64,000 bases of DNA from Smittium mucronatum (GCA_001953115.1 LSSL01000727.1:1-64000), one strand, 5' to 3'. Shown: positions 24,181-39,349, counted from the stretch's first letter. The notes: generated from the sequence alone by a model not told the origin. Translations and numbers: made by a program.

Positions 24181-24623
24181 CTTTTCCTAAATCATAAGAT
24201 ATCCTTATTATAAACACTAAGGAATTTATTAAAATGGTAATTGGTATTATTTTTCTGTGAAAAGACCAATTTTTTATTTTGATAATCTATGTCAATGCAT
24301 TTGACTTCAACAATATCAACAATTTAAATAACTTTAAGGTTGTATCTAGCGACTAATAAACATTTAGTTTTCATTAGAGGTTTGACTCTTTCCCTCGATT
24401 TTCTTATAATAACATTCCTTTCACACAAAAAACCCCAATTGAAGTTATAAATAAACTCCAATTCAAATTATTTTTAAATAATACAGCTTTTTCAGACTTT
24501 TAACTAAAATTATGTCCCTTTTAGTGATGATTTTAATTTCTTTTTCTATATTAATATAAAACCAGTTACTTTATATTTTTAATCTAAAATCTGCTACCTT
24601 TAAAAAGTCTTCGTTTATATATA

Positions 24624-24690
24624 AATACACACACACGAACACACATACATACATAACACACACGCATATAAATATAAATATAAATATATT
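24624..24690. repeat. CA/CATA-rich microsatellite grading into ATAAAT repeats
   Basis: ACACACACGAACACACATAC and further CATA units are followed by tandem ATAAAT units. Confidence 0.85.
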
Positions 24691-24952
24691 ATAATTATAA
24701 TTGATAAGAGTGTTTTCTTTTAGAGCTACTAATATAACTAAAAGTTACAGGAGTGGATAAGATGTGATAGGATAGTACATAAGAATTTTAACTAAATTAT
24801 ATCTCATTTAATTGATTTTTAACCATGAAAATGCATGTTGTACTAGTATATTAAAGCGTTTTTCACTACCTGTAATGTGTATATCTCATTACATAACCAT
24901 AAAATAAGAATTTTATTTATTTATTTCTAATATTATAAAATTAAAGAAAATA

Positions 24953-24980
24953 TGATGGATGGATGGATGGATGGATGGAT
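24953..24980. repeat. GGAT tandem repeat (about 6-7 units)
   Basis: Perfect GGAT units run across the interval and end at GAATTTTT. Confidence 0.95.
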
Positions 24981-27331
24981 GAATTTTTATTTTCTGTAAG
25001 GTAAGTTTCACTCCACTTAGTTTCATTAAATTGAAATGATTTTTAAAAACGGATATTGTTTATGTGGAGAGAGCTGGGGAAAATAGATTTAAATCCTTCT
25101 AAGCACAAAAAAATAATTGAATTCCTATTTGTAAAAATAGTTTTTTTCCATTAGTTAATGCATGAAAATATTCCTGATATCATAATTTTTGATAAAATAT
25201 TCTTATTTACAGTAAAATCAAGTATTTGTTGTGTCTTAAATCCTGGAAGGGCTAGGGCTTGTTTTAACCATGTGGTAAATACTTCTAATATTTCATAAAA
25301 GCCTATTTCTGTTAAAAAAATACTGGTAATTTTTTTATGATATTGAGTATAAAAAATTAGTCATAAATGGACTAAAATTATTTTTGAAAAAATTCAGTAT
25401 TTAAATGCTAAATCTTGAATGTAAAAAGAGTAACGGCTCGATAATTTTCCAGAAATGTTTCATGGGCGGTTTATTAAAAATTATGAGCTTGTTGAAGCAC
25501 TTTTCATAATAACTAAAAATTTCAATATATGACTGGAGTTTTTTCAGATTATGCCTGATTTTCTATTTCATGTGAAAGAAAAAATCTTAATTTCGAAAAA
25601 TAATTTTTATATCTTTTCTAGTGTTATACATAATATAAATTTTTTTTCATAATCTAAAAAAATAAATAAATTTAGAGATTTTTAAAGAAACTGAGTTAAG
25701 CTTTGGTAATTTTCAAACAATATGTATATTTTTGAGTGATTTCACAAATCAATATAATTGATGAAAAAACATAAATATTTTATAATTTTCTATTTCAAAT
25801 TGCATTGATATAACTCGGGTTTGGTTTAAAAAAATAGGAGATAATTTTACGTATAAAAAGAATTCAGTAATTAACAGTGTTTTAATGATTTTCATTCTAT
25901 GCTTTTTAGGTTAATACAAATTTAATTAAAATAAATTATACTCAAATATTTGGATTAATTTAAAGAATGAATTTTTAAAATACTTGTAGATTAAAGGAAA
26001 TTCTTCAAACTCGAAAGTGATCAACTCATTTACATTTTTCCCAAAAATTTCAACCCATAGAACCCTATGAAATTCCAAGAAAAATATTATAAATGATGTT
26101 GAAGTAGTCTTTTTTGATTTTAGTTGCAAAAGAGTTGATTAGCGATTTTATCTTAATTTTATGAATATAGATAAATTATAACTCGAAAAAACGCACATCA
26201 AACTATATTTTAATGGCTCAAACAAAATTTAATAGTCAGAAAAATACTTTGAAAAAACTATAAAAAAAGTTAGCTAATAAATTTCTGATAATATGTACTC
26301 CCCTTTTAGTGCCGATGGTACAAAAAATCGCCTTCACTTTTTTTCTCAGTGTTACCATTAGACTGATTTATATTGTTACTATCGGATAAATCAGGGAGTT
26401 AAACCAAATGAAATGGTTAATTTTCGTAAATAGGAGTAAGGCTTAAATTTGGGCCCGAAAAAGGTTAAAACGCTTATATTTTGTTTATTGTAATAAATTT
26501 TGCTTATTTAAACTAAATTAATTGATTTTCAACTAAAAAAAAAATCAGGTTTTTTGTCATCCACTTTTTAAGAAATTTCATATAAATTTGATACTACCTA
26601 ATAATATAATAAGATCCTGATGATTCTAAATATCAAAGAAAAAAATTAAATAAGGAGTAATACTCCCAAGTATTATTTATTTATAAATGAGCATTGCTTG
26701 GATTATAATAATATCAAAAAGTTTTTTTTTCAAGCTTTATAGAAATAAAAATATGAGAAATTTTAAGATACTATTCTCTAAAATAGGTCGGTATTAATCT
26801 TTGAACATAACTTAGAAAAAATAGGAAAAAATAGAAAAATCCAACAAAACCTAGTAATTTTCGGCATATTTATTTCCTCTTTTCATTATATGCTGCAAAT
26901 ATCAATAAAATTCCACGAAATATTCATCAAATAATGTTCTGGTTATTATTGCTTATATTTATAAATGGAAAGCAAATAATAGCTGTTTAAATTAACTCAT
27001 CGCCATTGAACGATAGACCGCATTTTTAAATAATTTTTTGTTTTTTAATTAAATATTTGTGCTGTTATTAGAATATCAACTCACTTAAATTTATTAAGGT
27101 TTTCTTAAAAAAATTTCTAATTTTAATGGGGGGGGGGAGGTGGTGTCTTTGTATAAATTTTTTGCCTAAATTCGGATTTTATAAGGAAATAAAAAAAATT
27201 TACTGAAAGAAACGAGTCGAAAATTATCTATATTTTTCAAATATAACAATATAAACTTGAACTAAAAGTTTTTAGTGAATTTTTTACAGAAAAAAGCTGA
27301 ATAAGAGAAGAGAGAAAATGTTCAATACATA

Positions 27332-27375
<44 letters not shown>
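27332..27375. repeat. ATT microsatellite (about 14 units)
   Basis: Uninterrupted TTA/ATT triplets occur over about 44 nt. Confidence 0.95.
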
Positions 27376-27376
<1 letters not shown>

Positions 27377-30300
27377 AAGCTATGTTATTAAGTAAATTTT
27401 ATATATTTAGTATTTTATTATACGATGATAGAAATGCACATTTTTTTTTATCATATAAACTTGTTTAAAAGAAAATTTTTATTTTCCACTTTATCTAAGG
27501 TCTGTTAATTATTTTAGACCTCGGATTAAAATACTAGTTAGATGTAGTGTGTTTATTTTAACTTTATTATATGAAAATAAAGGGGATACATGTGGATGAA
27601 AGATATTATAATATATATATTTATTTATTTATAGAATCAACGAATAATAATATTTTAGAAGTTTTTTATTAATCCGCACTTTAAATGTTAAAAAATCTTG
27701 ATTGCAATTTTATGGAATAGTCCATATAGATTATAGATTTTATTATTTGAGATTTATTTATTTCTCATTTTATCTGCCTTTTTTAATATAAGTCTGTAGA
27801 AATTGTTCCTTGTATAATTTCCATTTACTTTTGGAATTAATTTTCAAGAATAAAATGCGATTTCCAAAGGATTTAATTACATTTTTTTAATTGGGATAAA
27901 ATCCACTTTTAAACTTTAAAGGGCTTTAAATTTTGCATGTAAATACCCATTTTTATAAAACTATCAATTTTTATTTGTTAGAATACAATATTTGTATCCA
28001 ATTATACTAATTGATCATTTAATTGCAACATTTGTAACCAAAAAAACGTATATTGTATATTTTTTCTTATTTTGAAATATTTATGAAAATTTTGTGGAAT
28101 TTTGTCGTTTTTTTTTCCCGCGAAAATAGCGTGAGATAGTTAAATTTGTCGAAAATTTCCAGATTAAAAAGAATATTCCAGATTATGCCGATAATAAATT
28201 TTTTTTTACTAAATACATTCCATTTATTATTGATTGAGTTTCAGGGTTAATTTTGAGAGGATTTTGATATATATAACGGTATATTTAAGCCACATTGAAT
28301 CTCTAAAGATCAAAAAATTAAAAATTTAAAAAAAATACCAAAGCTTACTATTTCCACTTCAGATAAACATCTTTTTTATGAGTAGGACACTAGTTATAGT
28401 CTCTAATATCCAAAAGAGAAAAACATTTACACAAATACTTTTAACAGACTAATAAAACCGAAATAGCTAAGTACTAGCAGAAATTTTTTAATTATTATTT
28501 TTAAGATGTAAAAAAATACATAATATTAACAAAATTAGAGAAATAAATGATGTTATGTAATATAAAATATTAGTAAATATGAGAAGAATCGATATGAAAG
28601 GATTGAATGCTATATTAACTGTTTTTTTTTTTTGCAGATATATTAAAGAAAAATAATTATTTACTCAACTTTATTTTAATCAATATTTTTGATAGTTCAT
28701 TTTTATTTTTAAGAAAAAAATTAAATTGAAAAAATTTCTTTTTTTTTGGATCATTATTAAATCGAAGAGCCTGTATTTAGGTTTAACATACAGAGAAACT
28801 ATTTTAAGACTCCAATTATCCCGCTTAATTTAAATTATGACGATCTTAAAAATTCCTAAAGGGGAATAACAAGTTATACCGCTAAAATAAATATTTAAAA
28901 CGATATTTTTTTCCTATATCAATAAATATTGACACTAGGGGTCTTAGGGATTCATAAATATGTATTTCTGAAGTTTTAAAAAGTATGCATAAAAAAATAG
29001 GATTTAATTGAAGAAAAAATAATTTATTTGCTAATTCGACTAACAGAGATTTCTTGAAATTAAAATAGTTTTCTAACAGAATAAAAGAAAACATTTTATT
29101 TAGCATATTAAAAAGGATAAAGAAGATAATAGTAAGTTTAGTCATTAAAAACAGTTAAAATGGATCAAAGGCGGTCAGCTTGACACAAAAACTATTAATT
29201 TGTGCAAAAATTAATCAAATTGATTGTAAGAGTGATAATTTAGGCTCAATAAAATCATAATAATTTAATTTTTAATTGAAAATTATCAAAAGTAGACAAT
29301 ATAATAGTGCAATTATTCATCAAAAATTTTATATTACAAATACGTTCAAAAAAGGTCGAAAAATTGACTATAATAGTACTGATCCATTATGTTATTTTTT
29401 TTTAGCTTTACAAATGTTTTTTTTTTCAAAGTATTTAATTAAAATTACAGAGAAATAATTATAAATAAATATTTGCACTGAAAAGGCGCAAAGAAAATTT
29501 TATATAATTTTTTTACTTTTATAATTGCATTTAAATTTAGAAAATGAGCCTTTCAACGAAAATTCCCAAGGAAAAATAAAGAAATTGATTCGGAATTAAG
29601 TTCATTTAGACTTTTTGAGCGTCCGAAAAGGGAATATTCAAAAAAAATTTAAAGCTACGAATTTACGGTTTATTACATAGATAACGTATATAAAGTTGAT
29701 TTTAAATCTTTGCTTAAATATTAGAAATTTCATGATCTAAAATCGTTGATTTTTTTATAATTTTATAATTGTCCAAATTTCATTGAAACGGAGGATGATA
29801 ATATCAAGAATAAAATATTCTGATGATTTAGGCCTTACAAAAATAATCAAATACTTATAAAATATTGAAAAGCAAAGGGATCAAGGTAGAAATGAAAATA
29901 ACTACAGGACCATGAGAAGTAAGATTAGAAAAGAGAAAGTTAAATTAAGCACCACTTTAAATGTTTTTTTTTTATCTTTTAAACATTAAAATCTAGTTAT
30001 TTTACTGTGAATCCATATTTAGCTTCATATTACCGAAAAATAGATAGCATAAAAGCTATTTTTGCATAAAAAAATTGTCTTTGATTTTTTTCAGTTGTAA
30101 AATATATACAATTATACTCCTCTTTTAAACTGATTGAAGTAAATTTTTCAGTTATATAACTGTAATTTTTGTAATAATCGAAGCTTCTACACCGTTTAGA
30201 CATCTGCAGTTATTGGAGAACAAATAAATATTAATACTGAATTTTAAATTTTCTTATTAATCAATTGATACTGTGATAACCAAATCTGCAACTCAAATCA

Positions 30301-33300
30301 CAAATGTTGTATTTAAATCCAGTTTTTTTAAAAAAAATATCACATTTCTGAATTCGCAAATTGAATAATATATCGAAGGTTCTCAAGAACGTTACTCCAG
30401 TGCTGATAAATATAATATATAATAATATAAATTCTATGCAATTCATCACATAAACAGACAAATTTGAAAAAGCCAAAAAAAATTTTTTCAAAAAGCTGTC
30501 TAATTTCAAAGAGTTTGAAAAACAAATAAAAAAAGTTGAAAATCAATCTTTTTACAAAAATTGCACTTGGTATAAAGTATATATCGTATACTAGTCATCA
30601 AATATAAAAAAAAATTAACTGTATATAAAAAAAATTAAATACAGATATACTGATAGGATTAAACTGAAAATTAAATATTTTTTAAATGTCCAGATCAATA
30701 TTATTAGAGATTTTGGTGATTAAATCAAGCTACAGATTTTCAAAGCCAGATAAAATGAAATTTTTGGTTTGAAAAATCCAAAAATTAATTTTCAAAAATT
30801 AATCTAAATGGTTGCAGAATCCTATTACTTATAAATATCTGAAAAATACTGTAATCGAAACCTCATTGACATTATTTTGTAACAAAAATAAAAAATAAAA
30901 TTTTTTCAATGAGATTTCAAGATCCTTTGAAGAGATTTACATTATTTATCCAAAGAATTGTTTTTTTGGGATGGTTTGTTATATATTGTACGTGTACAGA
31001 TTTCTTAAAAAATAAGAAATGCTGACATAAATATATATATATATTTTTTGAATAATAAAATTTTAAAACTTGTTGACATAAAATTGCTACAGGAAGCAAG
31101 ATGAACTGATAGATCAAATAAAATATAAAAAAAAACCAGCTTTCAGTTTTAAATAGTAGTTTTAAATTTTAATTAATTAAAATATTTACAAAATCACATT
31201 ATAATAAAAAAATAAGATAAGATAAGATATACCACAGGATATGTGCATTGATTTTTTTTACACTTTAGATTGTTGGATTAGAGCATCTAGAAAATTTTGA
31301 ATTCCTGTCAAAGTAGTAATATTCATGAAATAATAATAATATTTGAATTTTAACTGCTATGCAAAATGAATAATTGATTTTTAAATTTCAACTGTATTTT
31401 TTTAACTCTAAAAAAAATACCTAGATAATATACATAAAGTTTCATGTTTTTAAGAAAATTAAATATATATGATGTTTTATCGATGTTTTGATATAAATAC
31501 TGAAAAATAATAGAATTTTTTGCCACTAATTAATTTAATCGTGCAGCTATATCAAATTTAGGGTGATATATGAACTTGATATTTTTTTATTCTTAGGATC
31601 AATCATTCGGTATTTATATTTTTTATAAGATATATTTTTTCCTATAATAATTTGCATAAAATTTAAAAATAATAATAAAACGCTCTTTTTTTTTGAATCT
31701 AAAATTTTAAAATATTTATAGATCGAATTCTAAAATCAATAAATCAGTTATATCCAAAAATATAATGTTATCTTTACATTATACACGATCTAAAAAACAA
31801 TTTAATTTGAGAAAAATGTTCATTTCATACTTTTCCGATAATATTGGATTATGGTATTGGTTTTTTTGACTAATCCGGTCAGTAAAAAATAGAGGAAATC
31901 GTTTTAATATAATGTCCGCCTATTTCGATATTTATAATTATCTCGTATAATTCAACATATGGGATAATAAAATTCAAAGCTATTTTAAATCCATTTATTT
32001 CCATTTAAATCCATTTTTTTCTATTTGTTTGCAATATATATATATCTATATATATAATTTTTTTGGACACATGTTTTTTATTTCTAAAGAATTTCTTCAA
32101 AATTTAGACAATAATATCAACAGGGTAGCACAGAATACTAATTGTTTGTTTATTGATATTTCTACTTAAGTAAAAAAATAATTAAACTCATGAAAACCTG
32201 TTTAGGTAGACTATAATATATAAAAATTTGCTTGGCAGGTTTTAATTATTGATTAGCTCAATATAATTTTATTTCATCGAAATTAAAAATCATAAATTAA
32301 ATTTAGCTTTTTTTCTCCTAAATTGACAGTTTTTAAGTCAAAAAAACCCCATTTGATTAAAATAGACTGGTTTTCTTTTTTAACATGCTAAAAAACGGGA
32401 TGGAATCCAAAAAAATTCCAGCTATAATTTTTTTTTTTTTGATATTCTTATGCGTAATTCAGAGTTCTTTGTAAAGAGATGAGTTTTTAATTTTAAAAAA
32501 TATTGATAAAACCTAGTTTAATAGACAAAATAAAACAAAATAACACTTTCTACTTTTTAAAAATCTGAACTGCAATGAAAGGTATAATAATTACGCATCT
32601 AATGCCTAAATTTATCTTTGAGCATTAATTTGGGCAATTTATTTTTATTTTTGGAGTGAAAAAGATAGGACATTCTAAAAGTTAAGAATTTTTTTGCGAA
32701 AATGACTAAATGTTTTAATTAATTTCAATATAAATTACAATTATGTTATAGTTTCTAAATAAAAACTTATAAATCATTATATACGTGTAAAGAGAGTGAC
32801 TGTACTAATTATAAATCATACAAGATCACAGTTTACCTAAATCAATAAAAAAATGTATTAGAAGAAATATATGAATAAGTTTCATATTTATCATAGATTT
32901 TTTAAAATATAAATTTATCTTTTTTTTTAAAAAAAACAATCATAATTTCCAAAAGAGCAAATTTCATTTATGAAATTTCTATTCTAAAAAAAAAGTAAAA
33001 TATTAACAAAAATATCTTTTTTAAAAATATGATATAAGAAAATAAAACTACTGCATTCAATAGCAATAATCTCAGTGCTAAAACCACTAAAAGTATAAAA
33101 AAGCCCACCATTAACTATGATTTAGTATAAGGAATCAAAAATTGTTTAGCAAACCTAATTATTACTATAATCATTGTTATTATGCAACATTTTTTATTTT
33201 AAATTTTTTTTATCTAGCTTTTGTGCCACTTTCAATAAATACATGTTTTCGCCTTCTGATAACTTTAATAGTGAAAATAATGGCTCAAAAATTTATTTAA

Positions 33301-35039
33301 TTTATAAATGTTATTGTAAAAATTTCAAATTATGAAATAAAATATATTAATACCTTTACTTCAGTCAATTTTGGTTTATATATATATAGGTTAATTAATT
33401 TTAACCAAAAAATGCCTCCAAACAAGCTGAACTTACATATGGCTCATTTAAAATCTTATATTAACCACCATAATTCCTTTTCAAGAGCATTTTTAATTTC
33501 CAAAATAGATTAAACATAAAAAAAAGCTAATAATTTTTCTATTAGTTAAAACTTGAATTTTTCTATCAGGTTGAGTTATAAATTTTTATCATCAAAGCCA
33601 TTATATTAAAAAAAATCGGCTAAATGGTTGAGATTTATTTTTTTTACAGGATTTTTTTTTCGGGTTTATGTATATGCACGATATATAGCCCATATTTTCT
33701 TATAACATGAAAAATCTCTTAATATTATTTTCACAAATTTATAGTTTTACGTATAATAGCCATTCCCCTAAATTACATAAAGTTTTTTTATGAAAAAATT
33801 ATATCCTTCTTGAAAGAGTTTAAATTGAATATTAATTATTCAGCTTGGATATTAATACAAAAAGATTTCTTGTATAGCAAAAATGTGTTTTTCATTACCA
33901 ATAAGCCTTAAATTTTATTATTCTAATATTTATAACAAAAAAAGTTATTTTTCTATTATTTTTTTTTATAAAAATTGTTGGTTAGAGCGAAAAGTCATAG
34001 TTTTTTTTTTTTTTTTAGCATTTCTATTAAAAGATAAAATTTAAAAAAATTTAAATAATTTAAATCATACTAAATTGTCATTATATCTTGGAACTAAAGT
34101 GGAGTATCTATTTGCGAATATATTGATAGTCTGTCTTCGGATAATAAATGCGATTGCTTTTGATTTCAGATCTCCACCATATATTTATAATTTTCAGGAA
34201 TTATTAAGACAGTTTTAATAATTAATTAACAAATCATATTTACAGATTATAATTTTTTTCAAAAATATATATTTGAATATGCTAAATTATATATGTTATA
34301 GAATAAATTATTACATATGATGATGTTTAGTAAAAATCATTAAATATTTTTTAAATTATGAGGCTGTAGTTTCTCCTGGTAAAATTTGGATTCTCTTTTA
34401 TTTTATTTAGACCCGAAAAAGTGTCGATAATTCCAAACCTTTGCGCTTCTTTGAGCTAATAATATGAGTGAAAGCACTTAAATTTTTGGAAAATATTCTA
34501 CAATAGATTTTTATTTCTTTATAGCTTATTAATTAAATTTTTAAATCCAATAAAGAAATATTTTAAAGAATTTACCACATCTGAATAAAACTTCCAAAAT
34601 TAAAGCTTTTCATTTTAGTGAGAGTATTTGAGAGAATCCATTTAACTAATTATGGAATCCCAGGGGTTAGTTTTTGGCAACCATAAAAATTAAAAAGGTA
34701 ATTTATTAAACTTCAAAAAAAGTAAATTCGTTTGAACCTATTGATTTTGATTACTTTGGAGACTTATAATTAGCTTTATCTACTGATATTTCAATAATTA
34801 TAATAGGAAATTTTATTAATTTTTTTCTCCCATAAAAGACATTTTGCTTTGTTAGCTAAATTAAACCCCTAGAGTTAATTAATTCTAATATAAGATTTTT
34901 TTTATATTAATTGCACCAAACTCTATAATTAAAAAATATTTTTTTGTTTAATCAACTCAAAATTTGGAAAATTTTGAGATTCTTACATATTATCAGAAAA
35001 AAAAGATATTATGAAGGTTCGAAAAAGAAAAATTAAAGG

Positions 35040-35580
35040 AAACTGGTTAGAAGTCATTGATTTGTAGCCTGAGCCGAGACTGGTTCTAAAAAAAACAGGA
35101 AAAACGCGAATGGGTAGCTTCTGGAAGGCACAGAGGCTGTCAAATTAAAAAATATTCCATGAAAAATATTTGTCTTTCTTTCCCTTCTGAGTTCGACATT
35201 TACTAAAGACTGCTGACCACATATCATCAAGTTTAACCTATGGGATTAGATCACATCACAGAAAATTCGACGCTTTTTGATCTCACCCTTCAAATTTTTT
35301 TGAGAAAATTAGTTTTTTCACAGCCAATTAATTTCGGTTTGAAATCATTGGAAAAATACTCATGGGAAGGGAGGGGGGGATCTAAACAAACATTAAGCCA
35401 GCTCCTCGCTGGTACCTCAAGGTCAAAATTTTATGTCGGAGACAGCTAAATTTTTGAATGGCATCCGTGTTGCCAAATCTCTTGTACTAAAAAGTACAAG
35501 TGAATGACCAGCCTCCTTGAAAAAATACCCAGAGGTTAAGGAACAGTAGAACGACGAAGAGGTGTGAGATGAAAAAAAAA
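35040..35580 (+). mobile_element. Decayed LINE 3' end (same family as 1-632)
   Basis: Broken frames show GKTRMGSFWKAQRLSN (about 35090-35150), the counterpart of GKIRIGQFWTIQRLAN in the copy at the left edge, followed by eroded zinc-knuckle sequence. The G-rich block (about 35365), the end of the ORF (FxMAS/GVCV counterpart) and the 3' UTR with stem-loop 35481-35500 align with 430-632. Stops and small shifts show that this copy is dead. The insertion lies just before the Ty3 element. Confidence 0.7.
35481..35500 (+). other. LINE 3'-UTR stem-loop, second copy
   Basis: CTTGTACT, loop AAAA, AGTACAAG form a perfect 8-bp stem at the position equivalent to 539-558. The inner half (TACT/AGTA) is shared; the outer pairs differ, with both sides changed. 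Confidence 0.6.
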
Positions 35581-36485
35581 TTCAAATTTATTTTATTTTA
35601 TTTTATTTAAACTTTTTTAAATATGTTTTTACTATTTTCATATTTTTAAAATAATCACTTTGAGCTAATTATTAAAAAGAGGGTTCAAAGATACCTTCGT
35701 AGTGATAATTCAGGATAAAAATCAAATTATTTTTGATTTATTATAGTAATTTTTTTTGTACTTCTCAGATAACTATGTTAATATTTTTTCATGTGTAAGT
35801 CCATGATCCAGTTCTCTTATAATTATTATCATTTCAACTTTAGCTAATGATATTTTTGCATCCGAGTCTAATACTAGGTTTAACATGTTGAACTGGTATC
35901 CATAATCTAATGGATCGTTTTTATTTTTTCAATAAACCAAAGATTTTTTTTCCATATTTTTAGTCATACATTGTTCCTATTACTAATGACATGAATAGTT
36001 TAAGGTGATATTATATCTCCAATAATACTAAGAGATATCTTGTAAAAATATTTTATAATTCATATCAATGCGAATTTTTTCAAAACATTAAAACATTGTA
36101 AAAGGAATTTCAACTCCACGAATAATTTTGACGAATCAAGGCAAAGAGCTATTGAAATATATATGGCTCCATTTAGCTTTCTTTTTATAAATCCATTTCA
36201 CAAAATCAGATATGCTCATCTAATTCCACATCGAAATTTGCAACATATTTTTTATTTATGTCGCATATTTTAGCGCAAAAGATTTTTGCGTCAAAGATCA
36301 AAAATTCTTTCGAGTTAAAATTTCTTAATTATTTAGGGGTTTTTTTGAAAAAAATGTGTATATACCCTCAATTATCTTTGAAATTGGTTCAAGAATTTAA
36401 TTATTATTACATCGAAGATCATGAAAATAATTGAAATAAGCTTCATTTTCTTTCCAAAGGTAGCTGCTCTCCAAATTTATAATTT
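35581..36485. other. AT-rich spacer between LINE and Ty3 relics
   Basis: No gene or repeat was recognised apart from short TTTTA tandem units at about 35590-35610. Confidence 0.5.
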
Positions 36486-36790
36486 AAGAAATCATTCTAA
36501 CTCTACATTTTTTCGCTAAGCTTATCGATGTAAATCATAAATCGATGGACAATTTACATTATATTATGATTGCTCCCAGTCTATATTTCTTATACTTCTT
36601 CAATTAAATTTAAAAAAAACTGAATTATATAAACCACAGTTTTAGTCATTATAACTAAGGCGACTGGTTTAACGCATCAATAATATTTTCACTTTAGTCT
36701 TGCTCTTTGCAGTTTGAGTAAAATTACCAGAAAGTCTTGATCCTTTTACACTTCCAGCATGTCCTTGAATATTAATCCTTCTCTTTTAAT
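36486..36790 (+). repeat. Probable 5' LTR (diverged)
   Basis: It shares with 45480-45795 a series of collinear blocks: TAAGAAATCATTCT, ATGATTGCTCCCAG versus ATGATCGCTCCCAG, CATACTTCAATTA versus TATACTTCTTCAATTA, then GGTTTAAC, then CTTGATCCTTTTACACTTCC versus CTTGAACGTTTCACCCTTCC. Identity over the blocks is high but gaps are frequent. The exact ends (TG...CA) could not be fixed. Confidence 0.55.
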
Positions 36791-36863
36791 TTTTCTTATA
36801 TACATAGTCGCCATTTTTCAATACGTAGAATTAAAGCAAATAATTAAATTCTGTTTTTTCATA

Positions 36864-37535
36864 ATGGAAGTCAACACTCCTTCTATTCCTGAATCCAAAG
36901 ATGTGTATTTAAAAGATTTTAAACTCTCGAAAATGATAAATTTTCAGGTTAAAACTACAAAGTACTACATTTTTATCGAGACCATAAACAGAAAATTCTA
37001 GACAAGCCCAAATACATTCAACAACGAATCCAAAAATACTCTTTTTTAGAGCAAATCTTGCCGACTCAATTTCAATTTGTATCCAAGCACATATCAATGC
37101 AAATTTCGACATCATCAATGTATATTCTACATTCATCAAGGCTTTAAAAAAATATATCCCAAACTACAGCTACCAGTCAAATTCCACCTATCAGCTGTAA
37201 AACTGTGTTTAATATAGAAGATCGGTCGCTGATTATTTTTCAGAATTCAGAAATTTGGTGATAATTTCATATTGGAATAAAAAATCCCTGATGTCCTAGT
37301 ACCAAAAGAGACTAAGCAGTAAAATTCTTTATGCCTTAATTAAAACTTTATTGCTAGAAAAATAATTGATTAAACGGATCAGAGCATTGAATTCTATTAC
37401 AGTATAACAATTAGAGAAATCTATCGCTATATTCGGAAAACCAGAATAGAATATATCCCAATTTACCCAGAGAATTTCCAGAAATATTTACTACAAGATT
37501 TGTGGAACCCAGGTACAATCATGTTTCCTCTTTCG
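36864..37535 (+). pseudogene. Gag-like relic of the Ty3 element
   Basis: An ATG at 36864, shortly after the putative LTR, opens a frame beginning MEVNTPSIPESKDVYLKDF that soon hits stops. Further coding-like pieces follow in shifted frames (for example IREIYRYIRKTRIEYIPIYP at about 37405-37470). Position and composition fit a gag gene; no CCHC knuckle was found, so the call rests on context. Confidence 0.4.
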
Positions 37536-39349
37536 CTACCAAAACTTCAAAAATGCCTATGGTAATAAAAACCCTCAGTTTTAGATGATAAAAACCTCAT
37601 ATAGCTGAAATAAAATTATGTTACAAAAAAAAAGGTCTCTGTATGTAATAGGGATCGGATAAACGAATTTTTAGATATGAAAACAATCTCAACAGGGTTT
37701 AAAATTGGTTATCTAATAAATTTCAATCAATTTAAGCCACATTCCGCTATATTGTGTTGATTTCAAATAATATATATATATACATAAATGATAAAATTTG
37801 ACCATTTTAAATCTCTTTCGACTAATTTTGAATTATGCACCTTCAAATCCTTAATAAAATTATTTAAATTTCAATTAATCATAAAAGAGTTAAATAAAGA
37901 ATATGGGACTCAATATAAAAGATTGATTTTGATGATTTTTTTTATACAACAGATTTATATACATTTTATAATTTTAAGTTGGCATAAATTGCATTTATTG
38001 GATTAATGAAAAATTTAGCCTAATATTTGAGTCATTTTTTTTTACTAAATGATGAATAATAAAATATATCGGTTTAAAAAAAGTTAACATAAATTAAATC
38101 CAGGCATAATTTATTGCAAAAACCCATCAAGAAGGTTCTGATAGTATTTTTTTTGAAGATAATCAAATTAAAGTTATAAAGCACTTAGCTTCTTGATTAT
38201 TCAAAAAATATTTTATTTAAAATATGTTCCTTATAATCCCAAGTTTTTAATATACGGCTACAAGTAACTGATAGATACATTAAATCCGACGTTCTTTATA
38301 TATATCTCTATGAAACATGAGAATAATTTTTAAAAAGTAAGATTTTAATCTAGTTACATTTATTAAAAAGTCTATATATATATGTGAGTGTTAGAGTTAT
38401 GTATTTTATACTTATAATAACAAGTTTATACGCGCCCTCATTCTACCTCTTGGATTTTTAAGCAATCACCTAAATATGATCAAATGTATCTATAAATGTA
38501 TCTTTTAAGATTACCGGGGTTTTTAGTGTTTTTTTGATTCAAACCTCGATTCGATAAGGCGCACAGAATTTAATTTTCTTTTAAAAGGTATCTTTGCATT
38601 CTAAAAATTCTATTATAACTATGATTAACTTTATTGAAATCATATTTATCACATAATCATATCTTTAGGATTCATTCTGGTTAGCCCATATCTCTTAGAA
38701 ACTCGTGCAGCAAAATATATCCGGACGCATTCTTATAAATAGGCTCATTATGGTCAAAGTCGATGAAGTTTGGTGATTGGTTATGTAAAATCTGTAATCA
38801 ATTCGCCTTGAATTCTTCATTTATACAGTATATCTTCTAATAGATAAACTTTTGTTTTTATTATATTTCTCAGATTTTCTTGTTAAAAATTAATATTTTT
38901 TTAATAAATCATAATTAAAAATCAGAAGCTTGGATTTTTGGTTTTTCTCAATGGTTTATATTTCCACAAATCATAATCCATTAAAAAACCAAAAATATGG
39001 ATATTATCGAATCAATTAACATGAATAAATGAGTCACATCATCAAAAGATTTAAAATTCATAAAAAATCAAGATCAATTTTATTAAATTTCAACTTACAA
39101 AAAATAGGAAAAATCGAAAAACGAAATGTTTATGTATATTTAATAGTACCAAGATTCTAATCTTATTTCAAATTGAGTCAAAAGAAAAAGTAGATCTTTT
39201 TTATATTTCTTGGAAAACCAGCTCTTAATCTGTTGTTAATTAATTTGATGTCAAAAACCCCCTTAAAATCGAACTCAATTATTAGACGACAGATTTTTAT
39301 GCATTTCTTTTCTTTTCCTTTTTGAAAATTGCATACATATGCAGAATTC

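Larger units (their letters stand above)
24181..35039. other. 11-kb AT-rich gene desert
   Basis: No coding signal was found in either strand. The listed short frames are rich in Phe, Ile, Lys, Asn and Tyr, as expected for random AT-rich DNA. The region is dominated by A/T homopolymers and TA runs, plus the simple repeats listed separately. A run of 10 G lies at 27128-27137. It may be heterochromatic or an ancient, fully eroded transposon cluster, but nothing in it can be identified by eye. Confidence 0.6.

Noticed and set aside
24181..35039. Centromere or replication-origin role for the AT-rich desert
   Set aside because: High AT content alone is not evidence; no tandem satellite, no conserved element and no known motif was found.
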